DNA of 64,000 nt from Mariannaea sp. PMI_226 (Eukaryota > Ascomycota > Sordariomycetes > Hypocreales > Nectriaceae), in NCBI GenBank assembly GCA_024336345.1, contig JANFOG010000001.1, forward strand, positions 1,054,001 through 1,118,000, read 5' to 3'. Below, piece by piece: positions 1 through 10,783 of the stretch (position 1 is its first letter; the number at the start of each line of letters is the position of its first letter). The notes beneath the pieces are model-generated. The model saw nothing but the letters and a program-made list of their open reading frames with translations, had not been told where the DNA came from and did no database searches. A program made the translations under genes and the position numbers.

Positions 1-1038
1 AGGCCAACGCACGTGGATCCCTCATCTGGATAGTAGGAGAATACGCTGAGAAGATCAACAACGCGGATGAGATCTTGGAGGGTTTCGTGGAAGGGTTCAT
101 GGAGGAGTTCACTCAGGTTTGTCCATCCCTTGCAAACAGATATGCTTTTGTTTTCCACTTCGCGTGAAGATACTAACTTCAATATCAGACTCAATTGCAA
201 ATATTGACGGCTGTGGTCAAGCTATTCTTGAAGAAGCCAGGAAGTGGTCAGGCCCTTGTACAAAAGGTGCTTCAGCAGGCGACTGCAGAGAACGATAACC
301 CGGATATTCGTGACAGAGCATATGTCTACTGGCGTCTGCTCTCGACAGACCCCGAAGTAGCAAAGGTATGTATATATTTGATCATGATTACAACTTGAAC
401 GGTTAGCTAACAACGTACAGAGCATTGTCTTATCACAGAAGCCAACCATCTCAACTACCATGACGAGCTTGCCACCCGCCTTACTTGAGCAGCTTCTCAC
501 CGAGCTTTCGACTCTTGCTTCGGTCTATCACAAGCCTCCGGAGTCGTTCGTCGGCAAGGGCCGTTTTGGAGCCGACGAGATCCAGCGTGCTGCTATCCAA
601 GAACAGCGGCAAAATGCCGCCGAGAACCCCATTGCTGCGTCCGTGGCTGCTGCCGCCAATGGATCCAGCAATGTCTCCCAGAACAACATCGAGAACCTAC
701 TTGATATCGACTTCGATGGTGCCGCGCCTGCTTCCCAGGAGCAGAACAGTGCTGGCGCGACCCCTGATCGTGTAGCCAGCCCCGCAGCTGGTGCACCGTC
801 GGGTGGCATGGCTGATATGATGAGTATGTTTGACGCGCCGATCACGCCTAGCGGTGCAGCTCCCGCCACATCCGCTCCTTCAGGCGGTATGAACGATTTG
901 ATGAATGGATTTGAGGTGATGAACTTTGGCACTTCCAGTCAGCCTCTACCAGCTGCGATGCAGCTCCAGCAAGCTCATGATAACGCCGCTCCACAGCAGT
1001 CGGAAAAGGATAGTGACGACTTGCTAGGCTTATTCTAG
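1..1038 (+). CDS. APL2: AP-1 complex beta-adaptin, C-terminal part (5' end outside window)
   Basis: Large beta subunit of the AP-1 clathrin adaptor, which sorts cargo between trans-Golgi and endosomes. Three exons are visible: 1-116 (frame from base 3), 189-365 and 421-1038, with introns 117-188 and 366-420. The exon 1-2 product (residue run [14 protein letters not shown], then [13 protein letters not shown] and [17 protein letters not shown]) is the end of the adaptin alpha-solenoid. Exon 3 is a low-complexity hinge with a canonical clathrin box, LLDID, and a second acidic DDLLGLF motif at the very C-terminus. The protein stops there, so it lacks the globular ear domain of animal beta-adaptins; short beta hinges without an ear are known in fungi. 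Family assignment rests on the conserved solenoid. AP-1 rather than AP-2 is inferred from the hinge and is less certain. Confidence 0.9.
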
Positions 1039-1474
1039 AAAATCTGAGTCCAATGCAGATTGAAAGTCCCATGGGGAAATTGGGATTTGGCTTATTGGAG
1101 TAAGGGTATTGCACTGTAAAAAGCGTGGCTATCACTGACACACTGGCGGGGCTACACGATTTGAGGCGCATGAGGAAGAAAGAGTTGATGACCACCCAAA
1201 AACCATCATATTTATTTATTTATTTGTTTATTTTTGATATCAAGAGTTGAAGGCTTGCCAAAAACAAAACATGTAATTTCCCAAAGCCCCCATATGCCTG
1301 CCTTCATTGAATATGTATGTAAATATGTGTACTACTGCATCTGGCTCTCTATTCGTTGCCGTTTTCTCGTTCCCGTCAGGATATCTTGATTTCGTAACCA
1401 TACTCTCGTTTGCGACCCCTAGTCCAAGTTTTCTCTTTTTTTTTTTTCCCTTTTCCGACAGGGTTCAGCATTGT
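1039..1474. other. Convergent 3' region between beta-adaptin and BOL2
   Basis: No coding signal is seen. It holds the 3' untranslated regions of the two convergent genes, an AU-rich stretch at 1210-1235 and a T-rich run at about 1433-1450 next to the BOL2 stop codon. Confidence 0.6.
1210..1235 (+). promoter_or_regulatory. AU-rich stretch with overlapping AUUUA pentamers in beta-adaptin 3' region
   Basis: On the transcript strand the sequence reads as three overlapping ATTTA pentamers followed by a T-rich end, about 170 nt past the beta-adaptin stop. It resembles AU-rich elements that control mRNA decay, or an efficiency element for polyadenylation. Function is inferred only from composition and position. 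Confidence 0.3.
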
Positions 1475-1899
1475 CTATTGCATGATGATGTCGTCCAATT
1501 TGGCCGATGCAGCTTTGTCACGCTGGTACTCATCGGGGGTCTGGCACTTTGCAGTCCAAGCGTGGATGGCGGCGATTTCCTCCTTGAGAGCACTGTTGAC
1601 GAGACGATGGCGCTTGAGCGAGTTGAGACCTTGAAATTGGGGGGAGACGATGATGGTGTTAAAAGCCTGTCCACAGCCGCCTTTTCGAGAGAGGAGAAAT
1701 GTTGTCAGCTTGTCCGGTTGGTTTGGTGGTGTTTGGAAATCCGAACTCGGAGTCGGAGGGGCAATACTGAGAGGCGCATGGCGGGGTTGGATAAGGCGTG
1801 CGACGACGACTTACCTGACATGTCAGTGACTTCAACGTGGACGGCACCAAGGCGCTCGGTGATGATGTCGCGAAGGATCTGGTCGGTGATTTCCGACAT
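1475..1899 (-). CDS. BOL2: BolA-like protein, Bol2/Fra2 type
   Basis: Small BolA-family protein of 96 residues. In yeast Fra2/Bol2 works with monothiol glutaredoxins Grx3/Grx4 to bind a [2Fe-2S] cluster in the cytosol and nucleus and to signal iron status. Two exons: 1815-1899 and 1475-1680, intron 1681-1814. The ATG at 1899 opens MSEITDQILRDI; after splicing the protein continues TDMSGGCGQAFNTIIVSPQF, then GLNSLKRHRLVNSALK and AIHAWTAKC. The cysteine in GGCGQAF and the histidine in AIHAW correspond to the Fra2 cluster-ligand positions. It lacks the N-terminal extension of yeast Fra2. The gene diverges from the NIF3-like gene and converges with beta-adaptin. The assignment to Bol2 rather than mitochondrial Bol1/Bol3 rests on the GCGQ motif and absence of a presequence. 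Confidence 0.9.
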
Positions 1900-2372
1900 G
1901 TTTCTTTTTAATCTTGATCAAAATGTGATCGTGTGCTGTATTGGTGAAGGGGGGGGGAGGAGAGATGGTCTGGTCTGGTCGGGCTGGATTGGTAATCGCT
2001 GGTTGGTTGGATGTTGATCTAGAGATTGATAACGACTAGTACAGGAAGCTAGTAGAGACAGTAGGACGAGGAGGGACGAAGAGAGAAAGAGAGAGACAGT
2101 GTGTATGCTGAAGTTGTTGGCACAGTATGAGCTCATGTGGGGGATCTCACATTCCCAGCAGGTAGGTACGGAGTAAATAAACCCCATTAACGTAGGTACC
2201 CAAGGTGAAAGGTTGAGAGGCCGGTAGCTAATAAAGGTACCTCAGCCAAGGGCATCTCTCAATTCCATACCAAATCCAATTCTTCCCCCCCCTCCCATTG
2301 GCTTTGGTGCTGCCACTCCCGGCCTTGGAGAGCTGCGTCAAGGCACTTTGCAGTGGCGCCTTTTATTTGGTC
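1900..2372. promoter_or_regulatory. Divergent promoter region, BOL2 / NIF3-like
   Basis: This 473-bp spacer separates the two start codons. It contains a G-rich run, a GATA-type TGATAA at about 2025-2031, one copy of the recurring 9-mer TACGGAGTA at 2167-2175, and a pyrimidine-rich stretch just before the NIF3 leader (about 2280-2297). Core promoter positions are not resolvable by eye. Confidence 0.45.
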
Positions 2373-3672
2373 ATGCAGGTCAGTGCCCTGCGGTGGAATC
2401 AACGACTATTATCGAGCTTTGTTCGACGTCCGCCTCCTCCCTTGGCAGGATTCATCTCTCCAGCCTTGAACGCCACTCTTTACGCCAAAGGATACTCTGT
2501 AACCGCCAGGAGGCATTGTTCTTCCAGTCGTCTTCCTTTGAGTCCCTCTAACACGACTAGATCCCAGCTGGCCCCTACCAGCCCCAACGATTCAATCATG
2601 GCTGACGTCGGAGCATGGGGAGCTTGGCAGGTAGAGCCTTCGGCCTTTACCAAGACTGTTGTTGAGTCAATGCAGAAGCTGTAGGTTATATGATTACCAC
2701 CGCCACCATATTTAGTTCATCATGGCCTTTGTTCTTTCTCTCGGAGCCGCCTACTGACTGTTTATTTTGCAGCTATCCCGAACAGCTCGCCGACAGGACA
2801 TGGGACAATGTCGGCTTGCTTGTGGGCAACTCAGAAACCGATGCTGGCAAGAAAGAGCCCAGAGTCTTAGTGACCAACGACCTGACCTTCCAAGTCGCTG
2901 TCGACGCCATCGGCCAAAGCGTCAGTGTCATCGTTAGCTATCGTGAGTCTTTGCAATTCCCCAGTACCCTCTGATCGACTCGAAAGCTTATGCGCTGCTG
3001 CCTCTCATTCTAGACCCGTTCATCTTCAGTGGCCTCAAGTCCATCACCAACAACGACCCTCAGCAGGCCACTCTCCTTCACCTCGCCAAGGCCGGTATCG
3101 CAGTCTACAGCCCTCACACTGCCGTTGACGCTGCTCCTGAGGGCCTCAACACCTGGCTAGCGGACATCGTCGCCGGCCCTCATCCCAACGAGCGATCTGT
3201 GGCCATTCCTTGCAGCACTGCACCACCATCTCACTCCCCGGCCGGTTACGGTGCTATCGGCCGCTTCGAGAATGGCGTGGCGGTTTCACTCCGCGAAATT
3301 ATCCTGCGCCTCGCAAAGAAGTTGGGTGGGCTGAGATATGTCATGGTCGCGAGCCCAGTTGGTTCAGACATTAAGACAACCAACGTCAAGAGCTTTGGTG
3401 TGTGTGCGGGGAGCGGCTATGATGTGCTCAAGAACGCAGATGTCGATGTTTTGGTCATGGGAGAGACGAGCCACCACTCTGCTCTGCGAGCCATCCAACA
3501 AGGCCGCACGCTAATCCAGGTCTTCCACAGTAACTCAGAGCGCGCCTACCTCAAGGATATTCTGAAGCCCAAGCTGGAGGAGCAGCTAAAACAGAGCGTA
3601 CCCGACGCAGAGGTGGTGCTCAGCGAGTACGACAAGGATCCGTTTACCATTTACGATGTATCTGAGTTATAA
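2373..3672 (+). CDS. NIF3: NIF3-like metal-binding protein, possibly with mitochondrial presequence
   Basis: NIF3 (NGG1-interacting factor 3)/DUF34 family, conserved from bacteria to man, dinuclear metal-binding, biochemical role unsettled. Three exons: start-2680, 2773-2942 and 3014-3672, introns 2681-2772 (GTAGGT donor) and 2943-3013. Family motifs in order are RTWDNVGLLVG, YHPFIFSGLKSI, YSPHTAVDA and, near the C-terminus, LVMGETSHHSAL with the metal-ligand Glu and His residues. Two in-frame ATGs are possible. The one at 2598 (MADVGAW) gives 303 residues, the usual family length. The one at 2373 gives 378 residues and adds a 75-residue leader that is Arg/Ser-rich and almost free of acidic residues (MQVSALRWNQRLLSSFVRR...), as in mitochondrial presequences. 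I annotate the longer form and consider dual start use possible. It converges with VPS51, 179 bp between stop codons. Confidence 0.88.
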
Positions 3673-3851
3673 TTTACTAGAACATTGGAGAGCACGAAAA
3701 TATGGAGGCCATGTTACAGGGAATTGAGTTCGAGGTCGTTCTTCGCAAGGCAGTATCACATGCCGGTGGACGAGCGAGAATGAAAGCTGTCGAGCTTTTT
3801 GGGTATCTATTATGTGTTTTGCGGCATTGTGACCTATTATTTTGTACCGTA

Positions 3852-4860
3852 TTACCGTCCGTCCCTGGATGCTTGTGAATTTCTCGATGCTCTCACAGTC
3901 GATGTCGACCTCCGCTCGCTTACATCGCTTCTTCGACCGGTCTCCTCCTGAATCCTCAACGCTTCATCGCCTTCTTCCAAACACTCGTCCACATCCGCTC
4001 CGCCTACGCCCTTTTCCTTCCACGCCACCAGCAGCCGCCGCGGCATCTGCCATTCCCTGCGGGCTTGCTCAAGTCTGCCTTCCTTCACCAGTGTCCGCAA
4101 CCGTTCTGGCGTTGCAAGAACAGCTGCCGCTAGTTCTCTCGTGCGCTGTTGGCGTGCTTCTGCTTCGCGATTTTGGCCCTCCTCGGACTCTGGATCGGGG
4201 ATCGTTTGGCGGATGGTTTCGCGGATGGCCGACGCTTGTGAATAGATCTGGGCAATGGCGGGGTCGAGTGTGGACGCCATTGGGTTGAGAGGGTCCATGT
4301 TCGCTCGCATCTGGTCAAGTTAGACTCTGTTGTGTATTTGGATGACGGTATGACAATGTGGAGTGGTGTCGAGAAAGTAGCAGTACCTTGCGAATCGTCT
4401 CCGTCGCCGTAATCAGCTTGCTGTAGTTGTCGTACACGAGAGCTTTCTTTTCAGCATCCAACGCTCTCACTTCTCCCACGATCCTAGTATATAGTCGGAG
4501 CAGCTGCTCGAGTGTGCTCTTGGCAACAACTTTGGCAACATAATCCTCCGCGTCAAAGTCGTGGGAATCGATCTCGCTGGATGGTACTTCGGAGTCAGGC
4601 AGGTCGATGCGAGGAGTGCCTGGGTTTGAGACGGCCCGAAGGTTGTAATATTCGCGGAGGGCGGCGCGGTTGGAGCGCTTTGGAAGCCCTTGCAGCTGTT
4701 GCTGTTGCTGCTGACCCAGGGCTGAGGGGAGGGATGTAAAAGAGGATGACTGCTTGAGGACGGGGGATGTGACAGCGGAACGTGAGATTTCGAGAGATGG
4801 ACGGGCGGAGGAATTTGGTGTGCGGCGAGGGGGATCTCGGGGGGAAGCGATTGTCGACAT
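3852..4860 (-). CDS. VPS51: Vps51/Vps67 family protein, GARP tethering complex subunit
   Basis: Small subunit of the Golgi-associated retrograde protein (GARP) complex, which tethers endosome-derived vesicles at the trans-Golgi. Two exons, 4387-4860 and 3852-4310, intron 4311-4386; 310 residues. The N-terminal 70 residues are Ser/Pro-rich with a Q-run (six Gln). The Vps51 signature follows: LREYYNLRA, then DFDAEDYVAKVVAKSTLEQL, IVGEVRALDAEKKALVYDNY, SKLITATETIRK and, across the splice, MRANMDPL. The rest is helical and charged, ending in an Arg/Ser-rich tail. Length exceeds yeast Vps51 (164 residues) but suits filamentous fungi. It diverges from RMI1 and converges with the NIF3-like gene. Confidence 0.92.
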
Positions 4861-5336
4861 GCTTGGGGATGGCTTCGCGATATAAAAAGGAGTGGAAATG
4901 GTGCGGAACGGTGTAAAACGAGGGCGAAAGGGGTGGCGGGATGTAAGCTATGTACGAAAGAGTGAGATGAGTTGGCGATAATATTCTATGGAGGCTCATT
5001 AATTAGAGGATAACGTTTGGACGGGGGGGAGGGACCCAACATGACACGGTACCGTGGCAGATCTAGCGGGCACTGCCACCCCAAGTCCCCTGGAAATGCA
5101 GGAGGTTGCAGGGGTTATAGGGCGCTAGAGCTCGGGAGACGGTTACCCCATGCTCAGCGGCTGAAAGACGTCATGGCCTCCATAATTCACCATTGAACAG
5201 CTGTGAGCTCCCCATCCTTGAACCTTTGAACACCAGCTTCCACACATCCCAGACAGGCGTCAACAACAGCATTGCTGTCATCATGACTTCTCAATAACAC
5301 GCCACCTCCAAACTCAAAGCAGGCCCAGTCATTGAA
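4861..5336. promoter_or_regulatory. Divergent promoter region, VPS51 / RMI1
   Basis: This 476-bp spacer separates two ATGs. A TATA-like TATAAAAAGG lies at 4881-4890 on the + strand, but it is about 450 bp from the RMI1 start, so its use is doubtful. A G-rich tract sits near 5021-5032. Nothing else stands out. Confidence 0.4.
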
Positions 5337-6107
5337 ATGGACCTCACCGGCCAGCTCCGCGCCTCCATTCTAGCTCAATCCCTCCCGGGCCCATCAACTG
5401 CGTTCCTCAACTCGCTCGTGACCACCCGCTCCCCGCCTCCACCCCTCCCCTCGCTCGTCGCGACCGCAAAGGCCCGTCTTCTCGCCGCCGACCTGACATC
5501 CCCAGCGCTCTTCAGCCCAAACGACCTGGCCAGCTTCCCTCCCCAAGCCGATGCCGCCTCCAACAAGGAACTTCGTCTTGCCCGCGCTGTGCACGTACAG
5601 GTCCTCGATGTCGAGAATCTGTCGCTGAGTCGGTGGGAGCAGGTGGAGGAGCTTGAAGCCGTAGAGAGGGGAGAGATGACCCGCGGGAGGGAGATTGTGC
5701 GCGTCACGGCTGAAGATGACGGGCACAATAACGAGGAGGACTACGGGGCTACGACGCAGCGCTCGACGCGGACGAACAACGGCCCCTCGGCCGCCAATGC
5801 TGCCGCACGATCGGCCGGCAAGAATGCTACGCACAGGCTCGTTCTGCAAGACTGCAAAGGCACAAAGGTGTATGCCATGGAGCTGCGGCGCATCGACGGC
5901 ATCGGTGTGGGCAAGTCGCAGATTGGCGAGAAGATACTGCTCAAGGTGGGCACGGTGATAGCCCGTGGCACAGTGCTCTTAGAACCCGAGAGGTGCGTGT
6001 TGCTGGGGGGAAGGACGGAGGCCTGGCATAAGGTATGGCTAGATGGGAGATTGGCTAGGCTAAGGGAAGCTGCTTCGAGGGAGCAGCAGCAGCAGCAGGG
6101 TCAGTAG
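5337..6107 (+). CDS. RMI1: RecQ-mediated genome instability protein 1
   Basis: RMI1 is the OB-fold cofactor of the Sgs1/BLM helicase-topoisomerase III dissolvasome, which resolves double Holliday junctions in the nucleus. Single exon, 256 residues. The N-terminal helical segment (SILAQSLPGPSTAFLNSLV) and following residues lead into the OB fold: ARAVHVQVLDVENLSLSRWE, then after an acidic and Asn/Ala-rich loop (about residues 128-162) HRLVLQDCKGTKVYAMEL and GIGVGKSQIGEKILLKVGTV. The C-terminus holds a short Q-run. Size and domain layout match the compact fungal Rmi1. No intron is needed. Convergent with SKI3. Confidence 0.88.
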   Translation: MDLTGQLRASILAQSLPGPSTAFLNSLVTTRSPPPPLPSLVATAKARLLAADLTSPALFSPNDLASFPPQADAASNKELRLARAVHVQVLDVENLSLSRWEQVEELEAVERGEMTRGREIVRVTAEDDGHNNEEDYGATTQRSTRTNNGPSAANAAARSAGKNATHRLVLQDCKGTKVYAMELRRIDGIGVGKSQIGEKILLKVGTVIARGTVLLEPERCVLLGGRTEAWHKVWLDGRLARLREAASREQQQQQGQ

Positions 6108-6446
6108 CCGCGAAATTGACGAACAGGACTCGTCGTGTGCTTTTTAGGTTGACTCACAGGAAGCCAGAGGAAGAAGAGAGGATTTCAGGCGCACTTAAAC
6201 ATAGATCGATACCCTTGTTACCTTTACTCGATATACTCTGTAATATATATCATGCATATATGACCTGCCCTCCGTTTACCAAGCATGACACCACAGACCA
6301 GCCGCATCATACAACAATATGGTCTAAATGGTCTATGCTGCTCTCATCCGTTCTCCTCTATGCCCATCTCATAACGCCATCATTCATCACCAAGCTCCTT
6401 CTTCTTCCATAAATACATATATACCATCATTCCTGTGTAGCCCACT
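6108..6446. other. Convergent 3' region between RMI1 and SKI3
   Basis: AT-rich 339-bp spacer with the 3' ends of two convergent genes; TA-rich motifs at about 6241-6260 could be polyadenylation efficiency elements. No gene seen. Confidence 0.5.
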
Positions 6447-9400
6447 CTAAACACCAGCCGTGGCAATCTCCAATGACTGCCATCCGCACTGATCCCACGG
6501 CGCAAGGAAAGCAGCTCTCTGCGCATCTCCCGCCATCTCGGTGCCAGCATACGCCTTCGCCAAATCCTGCGCCTCCAAAAGCCCTCGCGGAGGAATACCT
6601 CGCGCCGCTACTTTCAGTGCCATCTGCGCGGCATATTCGTCACCCTTGGTTTCTGCAAGGGCCGACCAGCCGTGCGGAAGATTGGGATGTAGCATGATGT
6701 CCGTCTGTACCTGAGCTCTGATGTCCTCGTCTGCTCGACCCTCGCCCAGCGTGGCGATTCCGCGGAGTACCTCACTGATATGTCCCTGCTCAGTAGCCGT
6801 GACGGTTTCGCTGGTTCTCAGCCCCTGAAGTGCTTCTACAACGGCCTCCAAAGTGTCCTTGTCATTGTCAAGCAAGGCGATTACGCCAAGAAGGAGCACG
6901 GATTGGACATGATCAGGCTGTTCCTCAATGATACCAAAGAGCACCTCCCGAGCCCTCTCCCGTGAAGCCTCGGAGCCTTCAGCCCAGAGAACCTGAGCTA
7001 ACAAGCAGACTGCATCAGCGTTACCAGCGGACTCTGTCAGCGCACTGTCGAAACTTTTGATTGCCTCCTCGAATTGGTTGTCAAAGTACAAAGCAAGGCC
7101 AGCACTTAGATGACCAGAGAGCCGAGCCTTTCTGCGTTGGTCGCTGGTGAGTTCGTTCTCCGCCTCCTCGCTGCTAAGACCAAGCGCCAGTTCTGCGCAC
7201 TCGACCGCCTTGTCGTAAAAGCCTGCCGCAAGATATGCTCTAGCTAGATCTGTTTTGGCCAAGGCAAATTTGGCCAAGCTATCGGACGACTCGGTCCTCT
7301 CGTAGTCTGTCTCTAGGATGTCAGAAATCTTCTCTAGTGTTTCCACCGCCCGAGAGCTCTCGTGCGTCCTCTCCTGGTAGAGTGTCGAGAGGTGGCCAAA
7401 GGCTAGATCTTCGGGCTTGAGACTTTGTAGTTGGTTGAGAGCAAATAGGGGCTGGATGAGAGAGGCAACATTGAGGCTCTTGAAGGGTACTTTGAGGATG
7501 TGATCAAACATGGAAGTCGAATAATGCATGCGGGTTGGCAGAGAGGATGATTCCGAAATTTCCATTGCATGAGTGAAGAGACCTCTTGCTTCCTTAGGAT
7601 CCCCATGCAGTAGTGCGATGAATCCTTGGCCGAGCCAGGCGTGCGCATAGTCAGGATCATTGGACTGAGCCCTCGTATAGGCTTCATTTGCCAACTGTAT
7701 ATCCCCGGACAACAACGCAAGTGTTCCAAGGTTAGTCCATGCAATCGGACTCCTTTCATTCAGATAGAGGCTTCTGGCAAAAGCATGTTGCGAGACTGAC
7801 GGGTTGATCTCACTCGTTACAACGCCCAATGAGTTCCAAAATTCCGAATTACCAGCCTCCAGCTCAATGGCACGCTTGAAGGATCGCACGGCAGCCTTGA
7901 TATATCTACTAGACTTCTTGCGAAGGTCAGAGGGGAGGCAAACATGGGCACGGTATTCAGCCCATCCCAGGTTATAGTATGCAACAGCCTGAGCGTGTCT
8001 ATCCTGGCCAGAAATGCGAATGGCCTGCTTGTAGCACAGAATTGTTGCGTGAATGCATCGCGTGAGGTCGACTCCTGGTCGCTCATCATCTGCATAGAGA
8101 CCTTTGGCAAATACGACGTCTGTACCGACGTTATCGACTTTCGCCAGCGTTTCATATGCTTCCTGTGAGCTATTTTCTAACAGGACTCTAATAGAGTGGA
8201 TAGGGAAGTCCATTGTGCGGCTTTGTACAGATGAGAAAACTGAGCATGCATCCGCTATCGTCTTCCAGAAGTTGAACGTCTCAAGCACGTTACCGCTAGC
8301 CTTAGTGGCAAACTCGATTGTGTCAATGGCAAGTTGTATCGACTTGCCGAACAAACCTTTTTCAATTGACGTCAAGGCATTGTCGACCATTGTCTGCATC
8401 AAAGCGATGGTGACACCTTCTTCGTCGGAGTGGGTTTCTAAAACGGCTTTGTACAGCGAGATTGAATCGTCATAGTCACCTAGTTCTCGCTTGATATTTG
8501 CAAGCATATACTTGGTGAACCAGGTGTCACCAGAGATATCTGTTTCAGCATCGCTTTCAAGTGTCTGAGCATTGAGGATGGCCTTGGTTGCAGCAACATG
8601 ACGGCCAGAGCTATGATAACTCTCGCCCAGGCCAACCCAAGAGTGGTAATCTTCAGGCCGGATTCGAAGCGCGGCCTGGAATGATACAATGGCTTTGTGA
8701 AAATCTTGTTTGTTGAGTTCAGCGACACCCAAAGCCGCAAATGGCCAACTGATTCCTTTCCGCTTTGATCCAGGAGGAGGCTTGACTTTTCCAGAATCAA
8801 TAATACGGCGAGCCACGAGTTCGACTCGGTCCCAATCTCCGTCATCAGCAAAGGAACGAGCCAGGCGCTCTGCAGCAATAACTTCAGAGGGAGAGAGCTC
8901 CAGAGCTTTCTGGAAACAGCGTCGTGATCTCTTCTTATCTTTCGCATAATCGGCATAGAAGACACCAAGACTTGAGTATGTGGGCGCGTGATTGATGTAG
9001 TTGCTCAGAGCACTCAACCAATATGCGTATGCACAATCCCCCTTACGCTGCTTTCTCGCAGCTCGAGTCGTGTCAATATTCCAGATACAGACGCCTATTC
9101 GATGTTGAGTTTCACCAAGCAATTCTTTTGAAAGCGCGCCTTGCTTTTCCAGAGGCTTGAGACATTCCAACAATTCCTCTTTCGCGGCCTCCCACTGGCC
9201 CTTCAAAGCTTTGACCCAAGCCGCCTCTGACTTAACACGAATGTTGCTGCCATCTCTCTGCAGAGCCCGACTCAGGAAGTCGATCGCTTGGTCATACTCT
9301 TCCTCCTCCTCGTAGATAAGACCGACACCTATCAAGGCAGAGGTTGATGTTGCATCACGCTCGAGAACTTTGTCAAAGAGATTCTTTGCTTCTTGGTGGT

Positions 9401-10783
9401 GCCGAGGAGACTGGTAATATACCAGGGCCGTACCAAGTGAAAGATAATAGGCATCTTCCGTGTTGGCATATGAAAGTCCAGTTTTTGTGCGCTCCTTGGC
9501 CACATAGCTCAAGGCCTTGCGCATCAACTCAACTGTAGTCTCATATTCGCCGAGATGGATGAAGTACTGGCTTACGAGGCGGTATGCGAAAACAGAGTCT
9601 GTGGTGGATATACCCTCTGTCATCATCACCAGCCGGTCCTCGTCAGTCAGCGGGACAATTGAGGTGGGAACGCCACCATCCTCATCATCTTCACTTTCGT
9701 CAGACCCCACCCCGGCAGCTGGTGCTTTCTCGGTTTGTTTGGGGGCAGGAAAGGGTGAGATGGAGCTCGTCAAAAAGCTGGTGATGACTTTGTAGAGGTC
9801 TGTCTCAGGAAAGTGTAGACAGTAGTTTCGGAGGGTCTCTGGCTCCCATTCCCTGACCTCTTTGTGGTCTTGCCACTCTATAGCAATATCCCACGCAAGC
9901 TTGTAAGGATGGTTGATGGTGACCATGCCATTTGCCAGATCCAGGACCTTTGCCCGTTCCAGATTTTTTTCGTCGCCGGCTGGTGAGACTAAAAGCCGCT
10001 CGTAGCACAACTGAATGAGTCTCTCTTCGTACGTACGTCTCAGATCGTCGTCACTTGTCCAATTGATGAGTTGCCGGTATATATGTTCAAGCTTACTTTG
10101 TCGGTACACCTCTCGCTTGACCTCCAGCGTAACCTCACTCAATTTTGCGCCTAACCTGGTTCTGCGTTCGCCAATCATGGTGTTGATGCGTTTCTTCTCG
10201 AAGGTCTCTATAATATGTGCGATGCTCTCATATGTCTTAGCAGGGTGTGGAACCCGACCTTCCAGGATGCCATAGATGGGACTCTCAGGCAATTGGATCC
10301 AGAGGGCATCAGCGTACTGCAGCTGATCGCCATGAACCCGAGCAAAATCCACAAACTTGTCGACTACATCTTGACATTTATACATGTCGTCTGCATTGTG
10401 GTAAATAGGAGCTAGATTGATGACTGCATGTTGATATCCGTTGAGTTTCTTGTTGCCCTGCTTCTCATATAGCTTGATCAGGCCCTGCCATGCCTGTGTC
10501 TCTTGGGGGCGAAGACTGGTGGCAGCAAGATATTTATTTTCAGCTTCATCTAGTTTGCCCTTCTTGTCCAACGCAAATGCGAGGAAGATGTGCCTGATGA
10601 TCCGTCAGCAGAGTACATTCAAGGATGCGTAGCCGTCACTACGAGGGAACAAGGTAAGGATTTGTACCCTTGGTAGTTCTTTGGGTCTTTTTCTAGGAAT
10701 TCTTCGGCTTTTACCACGGCGTCATCAAACTTTTGTTGCCGGATGGCATCATTGATAGCCTTGAGTGCTGCCTTGGAACTCAT
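6447..10783 (-). CDS. SKI3: Superkiller protein 3, TPR scaffold of the Ski complex
   Basis: Ski3/TTC37 is the tetratricopeptide scaffold that holds Ski2 helicase and Ski8 in the cytoplasmic Ski complex, feeding mRNA into the exosome for 3'-5' decay. Two exons: 10668-10783 and 6447-10593, intron 10594-10667 with an unusual GTACAA donor; 1,420 residues. The product begins MSSKAALKAINDAIRQQKFD and continues over the splice with HIFLAFALDKKGKLDEAENK, the first TPR pair. TPR-type helices recur along the whole protein, for example AWVGL/SWVGLGESYHSSGRH, AYYNLGWAEYRAHV and FWNSLGVVTSEIN. An acidic insertion (about residues 345-360) precedes the central array. Length and the start of the TPR array at the N-terminus fit fungal Ski3. 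Confidence 0.93.

Noticed and set aside
2298..2372. Start of the NIF3 frame at 2298
   Set aside because: The codon there is TTG. The first ATG in frame is 2373.
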